The position numbers and the translations under genes are program-made. A stretch of DNA of 64,000 nt, from NCBI GenBank assembly GCA_963675625.1, contig OY776497.1, positions 682,001-746,000 of the forward strand. Direction: 5' to 3'. A model generated the notes under the pieces. The model was given only the letters and a program-made list of their open reading frames with translations, was not told where the DNA came from and made no database searches. This stretch comes from F22 sp963675625 (GTDB lineage Bacteria > Bacteroidota > Bacteroidia > Bacteroidales > Bacteroidaceae). Shown piece after piece: positions 16,710-26,201 of the stretch (positions are counted from its first letter, which is position 1; every line of letters starts with the position of its first letter).

Positions 16710-19022
16710 TTATTTTTCACTTAAAACCACACAAGAATCTTCCAACTTCTTATCTTCTACCATAGCGTCTATAACGGCAACCGCAGCAATATTCAGAATA
16801 TCACGTACACTACTTTCAGTATCCGTAAAGTGTACTGGTTTATTTAACCCCATTTGAATAGGGCCGATCATCTCAGCATCTGTCATATGTTGAAGTAATT
16901 TGTACCCTGCATTGGCAGCACTCAAAGTTGGGAATATCAATGTATTTACTCGCTTATCTTTGAGACGTGTAAATGGATATTTTTCATCTCTTAAAGCTTG
17001 ATCCATAGCAAAATTCACCTGCATTTCACCATCAATAGCCAACTCTGGATAAGCACATTGCATATAATCTACTGCTTGGTGTACAGAAGCTGGACTACCC
17101 ACTTGATCTGCGCCAAAATTACTATAAGAGACCATAGCCATTACAGGAGTACGGTTAAAGAATCGCACGGTTTTTTCAGCTAAACGAGCCACATCTATTA
17201 GTGCATCTGTATTTGGATGACGGTTAATTAATGTATCTGCCAAAAAATACATTCCTTTTTTGCTATTGACAATATGCATTGTAGCAAAGTGATCAAATCC
17301 ATCTTGGATACCAATGACCTCTTTGGCCACTTTCATGGTATTGCTATATTTGGTGTATGTACCGCAGACAATAGCATCGGCATCGCCCATTTCCACCATC
17401 ATCATACCAAAATAGTTACGTTCATACATTTTATCCCTTGCCTCGGCAAGAGTAGCTCCTTCACGAGAGCGCTTAGTCACCAAATACTCAGCATATCTTT
17501 TACGACGTACCGATTCTGAAGCATTACGAATATCTACGATATCAATCCCTGTTAGGTCTAAATCTAATGACTCAGCCAATTCATGTACTTCTTCGACGTT
17601 CCCAAGTAAGATAGGCTGACAAATACCTTCTGTTCTAGCTTCAACAGCAGCCTTAAGCATGTTCGGATGACACTCTGCAAATACGACACGCTTATGTCCA
17701 CGACGAGCAGTTTCAAACAATTGGCGTACAAACTTACTCTCGTATCCCATCAATTGACGCAAGTTCATCTGATATTCATCCCAATCGGTAATCTCTTTAC
17801 GAGCAACTCCAGATTCCATAGCAGCCTTAGCCACCGCCATAGAGACTTCGGTAACTAAGCGAGGATCCACTGGTTTCGGAATAAAGTATTCACGTCCAAA
17901 CGATAGATTACTAACTTGATAAGTCTCATTAACGACTTCTGGAACAGGCTGTTTGGCCAATGCCGCTATAGCATAAACCGCCCCCAACTTCATCTCTTCA
18001 TTGATTTTAGAAGCGTGTACATCCAATGCGCCACGGAAGATATATGGGAAGCCTATCACGTTATTAATCTGGTTAGGATAATCACTACGTCCAGTAGCCA
18101 TAAGTACGTCTTCACGCGCCTCCATGGCTTCATCATAACTGATTTCTGGAACAGGATTGGCCAACGCAAATACGATAGGATCTTTAGCCATGCTTTTCAC
18201 CATATCTTGCGATAAGATTCCTCCTCTTGACAATCCGAGGAACATATCCGCCCCCTTAATTGCTTCTTCCAAAGTGGAAGCATCACGGCGAGACGTAGCA
18301 AATTGTGCTTTGGATGGAGACAAGTTAGGACGATCATCACGAATCACCCCTTTACTATCTAACATCACAATATTTTCTTTCTTTGCACCAAGAGCAACAT
18401 ATAGTTTGGTACAAGAGATGGCAGAGGCACCAGCTCCACTAACCACAATCTTAATTTCATCGATCTTCTTACCTGCCACTTCAAGAGCATTCAAAAGACC
18501 AGCAGATGAGATAATGGCCGTACCATGTTGATCATCATGCATTACAGGGATATCAAGGTCGGCTTTTAGCTGCTCTTCAATTTCAAAACACTCAGGTGCT
18601 TTAATATCTTCAAGATTAATTCCACCAAAAGTTGGCGCAATAGCTTTGACCACTTCAATAAATTTCTGAGGATCTTTCTCATTAATTTCGATATCAAAGA
18701 CATCGATTCCAGCATATATTTTAAACAAAAGTCCTTTGCCCTCCATCACTGGTTTACCGGCTTCAGCACCGATATCACCTAAGCCTAGCACAGCCGTACC
18801 ATTACTAATTACAGCAACCAAATTGCCTTTAGCGGTATACTTGTAAACGTCTTCAATATTATCTTTAATTTCAAGACATGGTTCGGCCACTCCTGGACTA
18901 TATGCTAAAGATAAGTCCATTTGTGTACTGTATGGTTTGGTAGGTATGACTTCAATCTTACCTGGCTTACCTAAACTATGATAGAGCAAGGCAGCTTCTT
19001 TTGTTATTTTCTTCTTAGTCAT
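16710..19022 (-). CDS. maeB: NADP-dependent malic enzyme with phosphotransacetylase-like domain
   Basis: A 770-residue two-domain protein. Residues about 1-430 are malic enzyme: SLAYSPGVAEPC, the metal-binding DIKAPECFEIE, VMHDDQHGTAII, and the Rossmann motif VSGAGASAIS. Residues about 430-765 resemble phosphate acetyltransferase (MGDADAIVCGTYTKYSNT, GPIQMGLNKPVH), which in E. coli MaeB serves for regulation by acetyl-CoA rather than catalysis. It converts malate to pyruvate with NADPH. It starts 27 bases after metY and shares its transcript. Confidence 0.96.
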   Translation of the reverse strand: MTKKKITKEAALLYHSLGKPGKIEVIPTKPYSTQMDLSLAYSPGVAEPCLEIKDNIEDVYKYTAKGNLVAVISNGTAVLGLGDIGAEAGKPVMEGKGLLFKIYAGIDVFDIEINEKDPQKFIEVVKAIAPTFGGINLEDIKAPECFEIEEQLKADLDIPVMHDDQHGTAIISSAGLLNALEVAGKKIDEIKIVVSGAGASAISCTKLYVALGAKKENIVMLDSKGVIRDDRPNLSPSKAQFATSRRDASTLEEAIKGADMFLGLSRGGILSQDMVKSMAKDPIVFALANPVPEISYDEAMEAREDVLMATGRSDYPNQINNVIGFPYIFRGALDVHASKINEEMKLGAVYAIAALAKQPVPEVVNETYQVSNLSFGREYFIPKPVDPRLVTEVSMAVAKAAMESGVARKEITDWDEYQMNLRQLMGYESKFVRQLFETARRGHKRVVFAECHPNMLKAAVEARTEGICQPILLGNVEEVHELAESLDLDLTGIDIVDIRNASESVRRKRYAEYLVTKRSREGATLAEARDKMYERNYFGMMMVEMGDADAIVCGTYTKYSNTMKVAKEVIGIQDGFDHFATMHIVNSKKGMYFLADTLINRHPNTDALIDVARLAEKTVRFFNRTPVMAMVSYSNFGADQVGSPASVHQAVDYMQCAYPELAIDGEMQVNFAMDQALRDEKYPFTRLKDKRVNTLIFPTLSAANAGYKLLQHMTDAEMIGPIQMGLNKPVHFTDTESSVRDILNIAAVAVIDAMVEDKKLEDSCVVLSEK

Positions 19023-19049
19023 GCTTTTTATTTTATGTAGATGTTATGG

Positions 19050-20339
19050 TTAAATCTTTTCCAAAGCTTGCTCTAGATCTTTCACAAGGTCTTGAGCATC
19101 TTCAATACCAACTGATAGACGAATCAAATCAGGATTTACACCAGATTCTTTCAATTGTTCATCAGTTAATTGGCGATGTGTATGACTAGCTGGATGTAGA
19201 ATACAACTTCTTGCATCAGCCACGTGAGTGACAATAGAAATAAGCTCCAAATTATCTATAAATGCAATACTGTTTTCTCGTCCACCTTTAAGTCCAAATG
19301 CTACAACGCCACTTGCTCCTCTTGGCATATACTTATTGGCTAGCTCATAATATTCGTCGCTATCCAGTCCTGCGTAATTAACCCATGCCACCTTTGGATG
19401 ATTCTCTAAATACTCAGCAAGCACTTGAGCATTCTTAGCATGCTGCTTCATTCTCAAATGCAAAGTTTCTAAACCAAGATTTAATATAAAAGCATTTTGA
19501 GGGGAAGAAGTACTCCCCAAATCACGCATTAATTGTACTGTAGCTTTTGTAATATAAGCCCCTTTGCCAAAGGCTTTGGTGTAGATAAGGCCATGATAAG
19601 AAGGATCAGGCTCTGTAAGACCAGGGAAGCGTCCTGAATGTGCATCCCAGTCAAAATTGCCGCTATCAACAATACAACCACCTAATTGGGCTGCATGTCC
19701 ATCCATATACTTACTTGTAGAATGAACAACAATATCTGCTCCCCATTCTATAGGGCGACACAACACTGGAGTTGGGAATGTATTATCGACTATCAAAGGT
19801 AGCCCATTAGCATGTGCTACACGAGCATATAATTCAATATCAAGCACTTGCACCGTTGGATTGGTAAGCACTTCACCATAGATCAGCTTAGTATTGGGCT
19901 GGATAGCTGCCGCTAACTCCTCTTCACTACATGAAAGTGGTACAAACGTAACCTCTATTCCCAATTTCTTTAGAGTAACGGCAAAAAGATTGTATGTACC
20001 TCCATAGATTGCATTAGAACACACAAAATGATCTCCTGATTCACATAGATTCAAAACAGCAAAGAAAATTGCCGCTTGACCACTACTAGTCAATATAGCT
20101 GCATGTCCACCTTCGAGCGCACAAATCTTAGCCGCAACAGCATCTGTAGTTGGATTTTGTAAACGCGTATAAAAATAACCCGACTCTTCTAAATCAAACA
20201 GCCGCGCCATTTGGTCGCTCGTTTCGTATTTAAATGTTGTACTTTGGTAAATAGGTACTTGACGTGGCTCACCTTTCTTGGGTTCCCAGCCAGCTTGAAC
20301 GCATTTCGTTCCAGTTTTCCAATTCTCTTTATTTGTCAT
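19050..20339 (-). CDS. metY: O-acetylhomoserine aminocarboxypropyltransferase/cysteine synthase
   Basis: A 429-residue PLP enzyme of the Cys/Met metabolism family that makes homocysteine directly from O-acetylhomoserine and sulfide. The PLP lysine is K210 in VVHSTSKYMDGH. FYTRLQNPTTDAV, SSGQAAIFFAV and VDNTFPTPVLCRPIEWGAD are family hallmarks, and the 425-430 length separates it from the shorter MetB/MetC proteins. It is the first gene of a leftward unit with maeB. A -7 box lies 45 bases before the start; no SAM riboswitch is visible in the short leader. Confidence 0.94.
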   Translation of the reverse strand: MTNKENWKTGTKCVQAGWEPKKGEPRQVPIYQSTTFKYETSDQMARLFDLEESGYFYTRLQNPTTDAVAAKICALEGGHAAILTSSGQAAIFFAVLNLCESGDHFVCSNAIYGGTYNLFAVTLKKLGIEVTFVPLSCSEEELAAAIQPNTKLIYGEVLTNPTVQVLDIELYARVAHANGLPLIVDNTFPTPVLCRPIEWGADIVVHSTSKYMDGHAAQLGGCIVDSGNFDWDAHSGRFPGLTEPDPSYHGLIYTKAFGKGAYITKATVQLMRDLGSTSSPQNAFILNLGLETLHLRMKQHAKNAQVLAEYLENHPKVAWVNYAGLDSDEYYELANKYMPRGASGVVAFGLKGGRENSIAFIDNLELISIVTHVADARSCILHPASHTHRQLTDEQLKESGVNPDLIRLSVGIEDAQDLVKDLEQALEKI

Positions 20340-20384
20340 CTTAATACCTTTTTGGGTGAAAATTTATATACTAAATGTCTCACA

Positions 20385-20392
20385 CAAAGATA
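20385..20392 (-). promoter_or_regulatory. -7 promoter box of the metY unit
   Basis: TATCTTTG on the minus strand, 45 bases before the metY ATG. It probably drives the five-gene unit to LOG. Confidence 0.6.
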
Positions 20393-20423
20393 ATAAAAGC
20401 AGACAAATAACAAAACAGTTCCA

Positions 20424-21749
20424 CTATTTATTTCTCAACTGTTCTATATAGGGTTCAACCTCCTTGAATTTATCACCCATATTCAATTTATAATAGACTC
20501 GATACAAACCTTGAGCCCATAACTGTGGGGATTTTGGACGTAGCTCACGTGCTTTTTCATAGTATGGCTGCGCCTTACAATATAAATCATGAATTTTATC
20601 AATCGTCTGATTATACTCAGGATTATTCATGGATAAAATTTCTAATTGACTCTCTAACCCTACGGTTTTTAAAGAATAGATCACCCCTAGATTGGCATAA
20701 GCCATAGCATAAGCACTATCACATTGTATAGCTCTTTTGTAATATACGATAGCTTGATCTAGTTTATTTCTTTTATGAAAGATAAGACCACGTAAATACA
20801 AGTGTTGAGCTTGTTTATGTGATGACTGCTCTGTATCCATAGACATTTGCGTATCGACCAATGCCATTGCTTTATCAAACTGCTTGACATCACAATAATA
20901 TTCTATCAAGCTAGCATAATAAAATGGCTCATCACGATAATCTCTAAGTCCCCTTTTTAAAGAAGACAACCACAAAGTTGTGTCGTTTTGAGCATGATAA
21001 GTATCAGATATAATGGGCAATACATTTCTTGTAAGTGCAGTATCTGCTAATACCATTGGAGCATATTTCGTGATAACATTTGGCTTTTTCAAAACATACC
21101 CACACAATACTTGGTAATAGGCCACACGAGCTAGAGGAACTTTACTTCCAAGCTTCGACTGGCTAAATATAGGCCATTGGAAAGATTCTATATATCGTGT
21201 AAAAAAAGGATGAGCTTCTTGATACTTTTCTTTTAAAGCGTAATACAAACCTCCATAATACAAATTTACCATGTCAGGAGAAAGCATTTTTCTAATAGCC
21301 CTACGATACTTATACAGTTGACTATGCGATTCATACATATGTGCTAAAGAATCGGCTGTATGAAAGTATCCAGCCATATCGTAAATGGAACGATAATACG
21401 CAACTGTATCATAAGCTTGCTTTAAGAAGATTTTTTCTGCCTGAACAAGCTCCAACTTATTTTGAATAAGACCAGCCACAAACCATGTATTTGCTTCTTT
21501 ATTAACCAAAGTGTCAGACAATAAAGGCTTGATTGTGGTCCATGCTGAAGCATAATTCGGTTTTCTACCGACAGCTAACCCTTGCGCTGTTTTGACCTTT
21601 TGCTGTAATTCTTTATATTGCTTTTTCTTTTGTTTTGCAGAATCTATTGCACGCTCTTTTTTATTATCATTAGCGCATAAAACACTTGCACTACACATCG
21701 GAGACATGCAGCAAAAAAATAGGACTAATAAAATAAGGACTTTATTCAT
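20424..21749 (-). CDS. Secreted TPR protein, copy 1
   Basis: A 441-residue exported protein: signal peptide MNKVLILLVLFFCCMSPMCSAS, a charged linker, then helical repeats. The clearest TPR units are around the QHLYLRGLIFHKRNKLDQAIVYYKRAIQ region and AYANLGVIYSLK. Its order of segments (AEKIFLKQAYDTVAYYRSIYDM, NLYYGGLYYALKEKYQEAHPFF, LWAQGLYRVYYKLNMGDKFKEVEPY) parallels the next gene, so the two are paralogues. ATG at 21749 is chosen over an in-frame TTG three codons upstream. It is preceded by its own -7 box. Function unknown; a periplasmic scaffold role is plausible. Confidence 0.8.
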   Translation of the reverse strand: MNKVLILLVLFFCCMSPMCSASVLCANDNKKERAIDSAKQKKKQYKELQQKVKTAQGLAVGRKPNYASAWTTIKPLLSDTLVNKEANTWFVAGLIQNKLELVQAEKIFLKQAYDTVAYYRSIYDMAGYFHTADSLAHMYESHSQLYKYRRAIRKMLSPDMVNLYYGGLYYALKEKYQEAHPFFTRYIESFQWPIFSQSKLGSKVPLARVAYYQVLCGYVLKKPNVITKYAPMVLADTALTRNVLPIISDTYHAQNDTTLWLSSLKRGLRDYRDEPFYYASLIEYYCDVKQFDKAMALVDTQMSMDTEQSSHKQAQHLYLRGLIFHKRNKLDQAIVYYKRAIQCDSAYAMAYANLGVIYSLKTVGLESQLEILSMNNPEYNQTIDKIHDLYCKAQPYYEKARELRPKSPQLWAQGLYRVYYKLNMGDKFKEVEPYIEQLRNK

Positions 21750-21786
21750 ATTACACAAGAAGATAGATAGTCTATCATTTTCAGCA

Positions 21787-21794
21787 CAAAGATA
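21787..21794 (-). promoter_or_regulatory. -7 promoter box of TPR copy 1
   Basis: TATCTTTG on the minus strand, 37 bases before the ATG; together with the terminator at 21824 it separates the two TPR genes into different transcripts. Confidence 0.55.
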
Positions 21795-21823
21795 ACAAAT
21801 TCATTGGGAAACTGCAAAAAGAA

Positions 21824-21871
21824 AGTGTGTCTTTCTGTTCCTTGAATAAATAGGAACAAGAAAGACACACT
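21824..21871 (-). terminator. Rho-independent terminator after TPR copy 2
   Basis: AGTGTGTCTTTCT pairs with AGAAAGACACACT, extended by GTTCCT/AGGAAC. On the minus strand a T-rich stretch follows. Confidence 0.8.
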
Positions 21872-21919
21872 ATTGATTACTTATTGTCAAAAGTGATTAG
21901 TCATCACAATCTGATCATC

Positions 21920-23134
21920 TTACTGAAGCGCTTCGTATTTAGTTGCTTTAGCATTGTCACCAAGTTTGTAGTATATACGATACAAAGTACCTGCCCACTT
22001 GCTTGTGTCATTTGGTTCTAGCGTTTCTACCGCTTCAAAAGCTGCTGCTGCCTTAATATACAATTCACGAACACCAGCTTCGATTTCTTTGTATTTAGGA
22101 TCATTAGGGTCAGCAGGAGCATCATTCAAAATCAATTGTGCTTTGTTGATGTAACTGTTACCAATATTGGTATAAGCACCTGACATCTTAGGATCTAGCT
22201 CGATAGCCTTTTCATTGGCTGCAATTGCATCATCATACTTCTTTTGGTAGAAAAGAATAAATCCTTTGATATAGTAGTTAAACGCATTGTTTGGATCAGC
22301 TGCAATTAGACCTTCGGCAAACTTAATAGCTGTTTCATAATCGTTATGTGAACTATAATAATCAACAAGATTACCTGAGAAATACTTGCTAGTTGGGAAA
22401 GCACGTACTCCTTCTTCCAAGGCTTTTACAAATTGTACTGTATCACCAAGTTGCTTATAAGCATTAGCCATAAATTCGTATGCATATTGACTACTTTCAG
22501 CATCTGCTTTGGCCAAAGGAGCAAAGTGAACTACTTCTTTCCAGTTTTCAGTACGATACGCCATCAATGCTGCATAGTAAGCCACTTTAGGAAGCAACGT
22601 ATCATTTTTAATAGCATCTTGGTCTTTCAACATTGGCAACTGCGCAGACAAAACGTATTGAGAGAAGAAAGTCAATGCATCATTGTCCTTTTCTTGGTTG
22701 TAAAAATGCAAACCACCATTGATTAACTGAGGACGTTCTTGAAGCAATTCCTTCGCATTTTCCTTACGGAACTTGTTTTTAATTTTACCTTTTTCATTAG
22801 GCTGTTGAGCTAACTCATCACAACGTTTATATGCGTTAAACATTTCGTTGAGAGACCAATAATAAGCCGCTGTATCATACTTTTGACGAAGATACATCTT
22901 CTCAGCTTGCTTCAAAGCACGCTTTTGTGCACACATACCAGCAACATCCCATGTCAATGGATCATTATTTGTTTCTGGGTTAATTTTCGCTTGTTCAAGC
23001 AAACTACTCACTTTTTTCCAATCTGGATTAGTAGAATCAGCTATTTTCTTTGCTTCTTTCACTGCACTTTTTTGTGCAAAAGCAGCTCCACTTGTTGCTA
23101 CAAGCATTGCTAGAGTAAACAAAACCTTTTTCAT
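21920..23134 (-). CDS. Secreted TPR protein, copy 2
   Basis: A 404-residue exported protein with signal peptide MKKVLFTLAMLVATSGAAFA and several tetratricopeptide repeats; the best is NAFNYYIKGFILFYQKKYDDAIAANEKAIELDP split over two helices (about residues 285-317), followed by GAYTNIGNSYINKA. It resembles the 20424-21749 protein along its whole length, from AEKMYLRQKYDTAAYYWSLNEM to LYRIYYKLGDNAKATKYEAL. It lies 39 bases after gyrA on the same strand. No enzyme motif is seen; likely a protein-interaction scaffold in the periplasm. Confidence 0.85.
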   Translation of the reverse strand: MKKVLFTLAMLVATSGAAFAQKSAVKEAKKIADSTNPDWKKVSSLLEQAKINPETNNDPLTWDVAGMCAQKRALKQAEKMYLRQKYDTAAYYWSLNEMFNAYKRCDELAQQPNEKGKIKNKFRKENAKELLQERPQLINGGLHFYNQEKDNDALTFFSQYVLSAQLPMLKDQDAIKNDTLLPKVAYYAALMAYRTENWKEVVHFAPLAKADAESSQYAYEFMANAYKQLGDTVQFVKALEEGVRAFPTSKYFSGNLVDYYSSHNDYETAIKFAEGLIAADPNNAFNYYIKGFILFYQKKYDDAIAANEKAIELDPKMSGAYTNIGNSYINKAQLILNDAPADPNDPKYKEIEAGVRELYIKAAAAFEAVETLEPNDTSKWAGTLYRIYYKLGDNAKATKYEALQ

Positions 23135-23173
23135 AATAAATTCTTTTTATAGGGTGTATTAATTTGTTTGTTA

Positions 23174-25846
23174 TTAAAAGAGATTTCCCATCGTTGCAGA
23201 AGGGTTTTTACTTTTAGACCCATCCTCTGATTCAGGATCCTCATCAGTGACTTCTTCTATATCTTGTTCAACGACAGACTCATCTGTTGTATCAAATACA
23301 TCATCGTTGCCCAAGTCGTCTATTGATGTCTCAATATAATCTGTTTCAGGACTATCACCATCTGGTGTTGGTACAGAATCGAGGTTATCTTCATCCTCTT
23401 CTTCTGAAGACACACAACAAACAGATGCTATTTGATCATTACGTTTTTCAAGATTAATCAGACGCACACCTTGAGTAGCACGTCCCATAATACGTACATC
23501 AGATACATTCAAACGAATGGTAATACCACTCTTATTAATAATAATCAAGTCATTGCTATCGGTTACATTTTTGATAGCGACTAGTTTACCAGTCTTATCT
23601 GTCACATTCAGGGTCTTGACACCTTTACCACCACGATTAATAATACGATAGTCATCAATATCAGAACGCTTACCATAACCTTGTTCACTCACCACCATGA
23701 TAGATTCTTTTTCTGCATCATTAACACAGATCATGCCTATTACGCAGTCTTGTCCATCTTCATCAATTCTCATTGCACGTACCCCAGTTGCAGTACGTCC
23801 CATACCGCGTACATTATTCTCAGGGAAACGAATAGCACGACCATTACGATTAGCTATCACAATATCACTTTCTCCATCAGTTAATATCACATTGATAACC
23901 TTATCATCTGGACGAATAGTAATAGCATTGACCCCATTAGCACGAGGACGACTATATTGCTCTAGTGATGTTTTCTTAATAATACCCTGCTCAGTACAGA
24001 ATACGACATAATGATTATTGATATATGCTTCATCAGTCAGACTTGTGACACGCAAATATGAAGTAATTACATCATCACTTTCAATATTCAATAGATTTTG
24101 AATAGCACGCCCCTTGCTCTGCTTACTGCCTTCAGGTATTTCATATACCTTAAGCCAGAAACAACGTCCTTTTTGTGTAAAGAACATCATGGTATTGTGC
24201 ATGGTAGCAGGATAAATATGCTCGATAAAGTCTTCTTCTCGAGTCTCTGTACCTTTACTACCGACCCCACCACGGTTTTGTTGACGGAATTCAGACAATG
24301 GAGTACGTTTAATGTATCCCATATGGCTAATAGTAATGACCATTTCATCATTTGCATAGAAGTCTTCTGGATTGAATTCTTCGCTAGAGTAAACGATTTC
24401 ACTTCGACGATCATCACCATATTTTTCTTTGACCTCATCCAACTCTTCTTTAACCACGCCCATCAACATGTTCTCGTCTTCAAGCAATTGGTTATAGTAA
24501 GCAATACGCTCCATCAATTCTGCATGCTCTTTATGCAGTTCCTCTTGAGCCAATTGATTCAATTGGATTACACGCATCTGAGCGATTGCATTAGCTTGAA
24601 TATCAGAAAGATTAAAACGTTCCTTTAATGCTTCGATAACTGCTGGAGTTCCACGATTACTTCGTACAATTTGAATGACTTCATCAATATTATCAGAGGC
24701 AATAATCAACCCTTCTAATATGTGAGCACGTTCTTCTGCTTTGCGTTTGTCAAAAATAGTACGGCGAGTAACCACTTCTTTACGGTGTTCTACGAAGTAC
24801 TTAATCAGTTCCAATAAGTTCAATGTACGAGGACGTCCATTTACAAGCGCTACGTTATTGATTCCAAAACTTGTTTGCAAAGCAGTCATTTTGTACAATT
24901 TGTTCAAAACAACATTCGCATTAGCATCACGTTTCAAGTCAACAACGATACGCATACCACGACGGTCAGACTCGTCATTAACATTACTGATTCCATCAAT
25001 ACGCTTATCACTTACAAGCTTCGCAATATTTTGAATCAAATCAGCACGGTTTACGTTATATGGGATCTCAGTAACAACAATTTTATCGTGTGTTTTAGTT
25101 GTTTCAATTTCTGTACGTGCACGCATCACACATCGGCCACGTCCTGTCTCATATGCTTCACGTACTCCTGTCACACCATAGATATAACCACCTGTTGGAA
25201 AATCTGGGGCTTTAATATGTTCCATCATGTCAGCTACAGAAGCTTGACCCTTCATATCAATGTAGGTAGTACAAGCATCTACAACTTCATTTAGGTTGTG
25301 TGGAGGCATATTAGTAGCCATACCAACCGCAATACCACTTGCACCATTAACGAGCAAGTTAGGAATACGAGTAGGCATCACAGCTGGTTCCAAAAGGGTA
25401 TTATCAAAGTTAGGAGTCATATCGATAGTCTCCTTCTTAATATCTTGCATCATCGCTTCACCCATACGGAACAAACGTGCTTCAGTATAACGCATTGCAG
25501 CTGGGCTATCTCCATCAACAGAACCGTAGTTACCTTGTCCATCTACCAGCATATAACGCATAGCCCATGGTTGAGCCATACGCACCATAGCCATGTATAC
25601 AGAGCTATCTCCATGTGGGTGATATTTACCTAATACTTCACCGACAATACGTGCACTCTTCTTATATGGTTTATCATGAGTATTTCCTAGCTCAGCCATA
25701 CCATATAAGATACGACGATGCACTGGTTTGAATCCATCACGCACATCAGGAAGGGCACGTGACACGATGACAGACATCGAATAGTCAATATAAGAAGACT
25801 TCATTTCGTCTTCAATATTGATCTTAATAATCTTATCTTCTTGCAT
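23174..25846 (-). CDS. gyrA: DNA gyrase subunit A
   Basis: An 890-residue type II topoisomerase subunit that cuts and rejoins DNA to add negative supercoils. The active-site tyrosine is Y120 in SPAAMRYTEAR. The C-terminal wrapping domain has a GyrA-box variant, NRGGKGVKTL, and the protein ends in a long acidic tail of about 80 residues. In the quinolone-binding helix S81 equals E. coli Ser83, but M85 stands where E. coli has Asp87. Its -7 box is at 25920-25927. TPR copy 2 follows at 39 bases and may be co-transcribed. Confidence 0.98.
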   Translation of the reverse strand: MQEDKIIKINIEDEMKSSYIDYSMSVIVSRALPDVRDGFKPVHRRILYGMAELGNTHDKPYKKSARIVGEVLGKYHPHGDSSVYMAMVRMAQPWAMRYMLVDGQGNYGSVDGDSPAAMRYTEARLFRMGEAMMQDIKKETIDMTPNFDNTLLEPAVMPTRIPNLLVNGASGIAVGMATNMPPHNLNEVVDACTTYIDMKGQASVADMMEHIKAPDFPTGGYIYGVTGVREAYETGRGRCVMRARTEIETTKTHDKIVVTEIPYNVNRADLIQNIAKLVSDKRIDGISNVNDESDRRGMRIVVDLKRDANANVVLNKLYKMTALQTSFGINNVALVNGRPRTLNLLELIKYFVEHRKEVVTRRTIFDKRKAEERAHILEGLIIASDNIDEVIQIVRSNRGTPAVIEALKERFNLSDIQANAIAQMRVIQLNQLAQEELHKEHAELMERIAYYNQLLEDENMLMGVVKEELDEVKEKYGDDRRSEIVYSSEEFNPEDFYANDEMVITISHMGYIKRTPLSEFRQQNRGGVGSKGTETREEDFIEHIYPATMHNTMMFFTQKGRCFWLKVYEIPEGSKQSKGRAIQNLLNIESDDVITSYLRVTSLTDEAYINNHYVVFCTEQGIIKKTSLEQYSRPRANGVNAITIRPDDKVINVILTDGESDIVIANRNGRAIRFPENNVRGMGRTATGVRAMRIDEDGQDCVIGMICVNDAEKESIMVVSEQGYGKRSDIDDYRIINRGGKGVKTLNVTDKTGKLVAIKNVTDSNDLIIINKSGITIRLNVSDVRIMGRATQGVRLINLEKRNDQIASVCCVSSEEEDEDNLDSVPTPDGDSPETDYIETSIDDLGNDDVFDTTDESVVEQDIEEVTDEDPESEDGSKSKNPSATMGNLF

Positions 25847-25919
25847 TTACTTATGTATATAAATATATTGTTCTATTTTCCAATTATAAGGATACAGAGC
25901 ATTTCAGCTCAAAAACATT

Positions 25920-25927
25920 CAAAGATA
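25920..25927 (-). promoter_or_regulatory. -7 promoter box of gyrA
   Basis: TATCTTTG on the minus strand, about 73 bases before the gyrA ATG. Confidence 0.6.
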
Positions 25928-26094
25928 CGGCTTATCCCCCACAAAAAAAAATGTTTTGTCCTAAAAAATGGCTATTGTGCCCGTATTTCGCCTTAATTTA
26001 ACTCCCAGAGTATTTAAGGAGATCCATTTATCCACGTCAAACTGTTAAATTCGCGTTAAATCACAACCGCCAGAATATTTATAGTTTGATATTT

Positions 26095-26123
26095 TTGCAG
26101 TCCAAGTACATTTTGTATCTTTG
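26095..26123 (+). promoter_or_regulatory. -33/-7 promoter of manC
   Basis: TTTG at 26095-26098, a 17-base gap, then TATCTTTG at 26116-26123. This fits the full Bacteroidota promoter. The leader is about 75 bases. Confidence 0.65.
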
Positions 26124-26201
26124 ACCTGTTCGATTGTTGTAAATACGTGTAACACAACAAAATTTACATAAATAATGACTATATTTTAACTATACACCGA
26201 T

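Larger units (their letters stand above)
25847..26201. other. Divergent promoter region gyrA/manC
   Basis: 355 bases with no gene. It holds -7 boxes for both neighbours and a weak hairpin with CCTTAA/TTAAGG ends (25991-26019). Nothing else stands out. Confidence 0.6.

Noticed and set aside
23681..25633. Several plus-strand frames opposite gyrA
   Set aside because: They lie wholly inside gyrA, are His/Thr/Ile-rich as expected from its reverse complement, and lack promoters.
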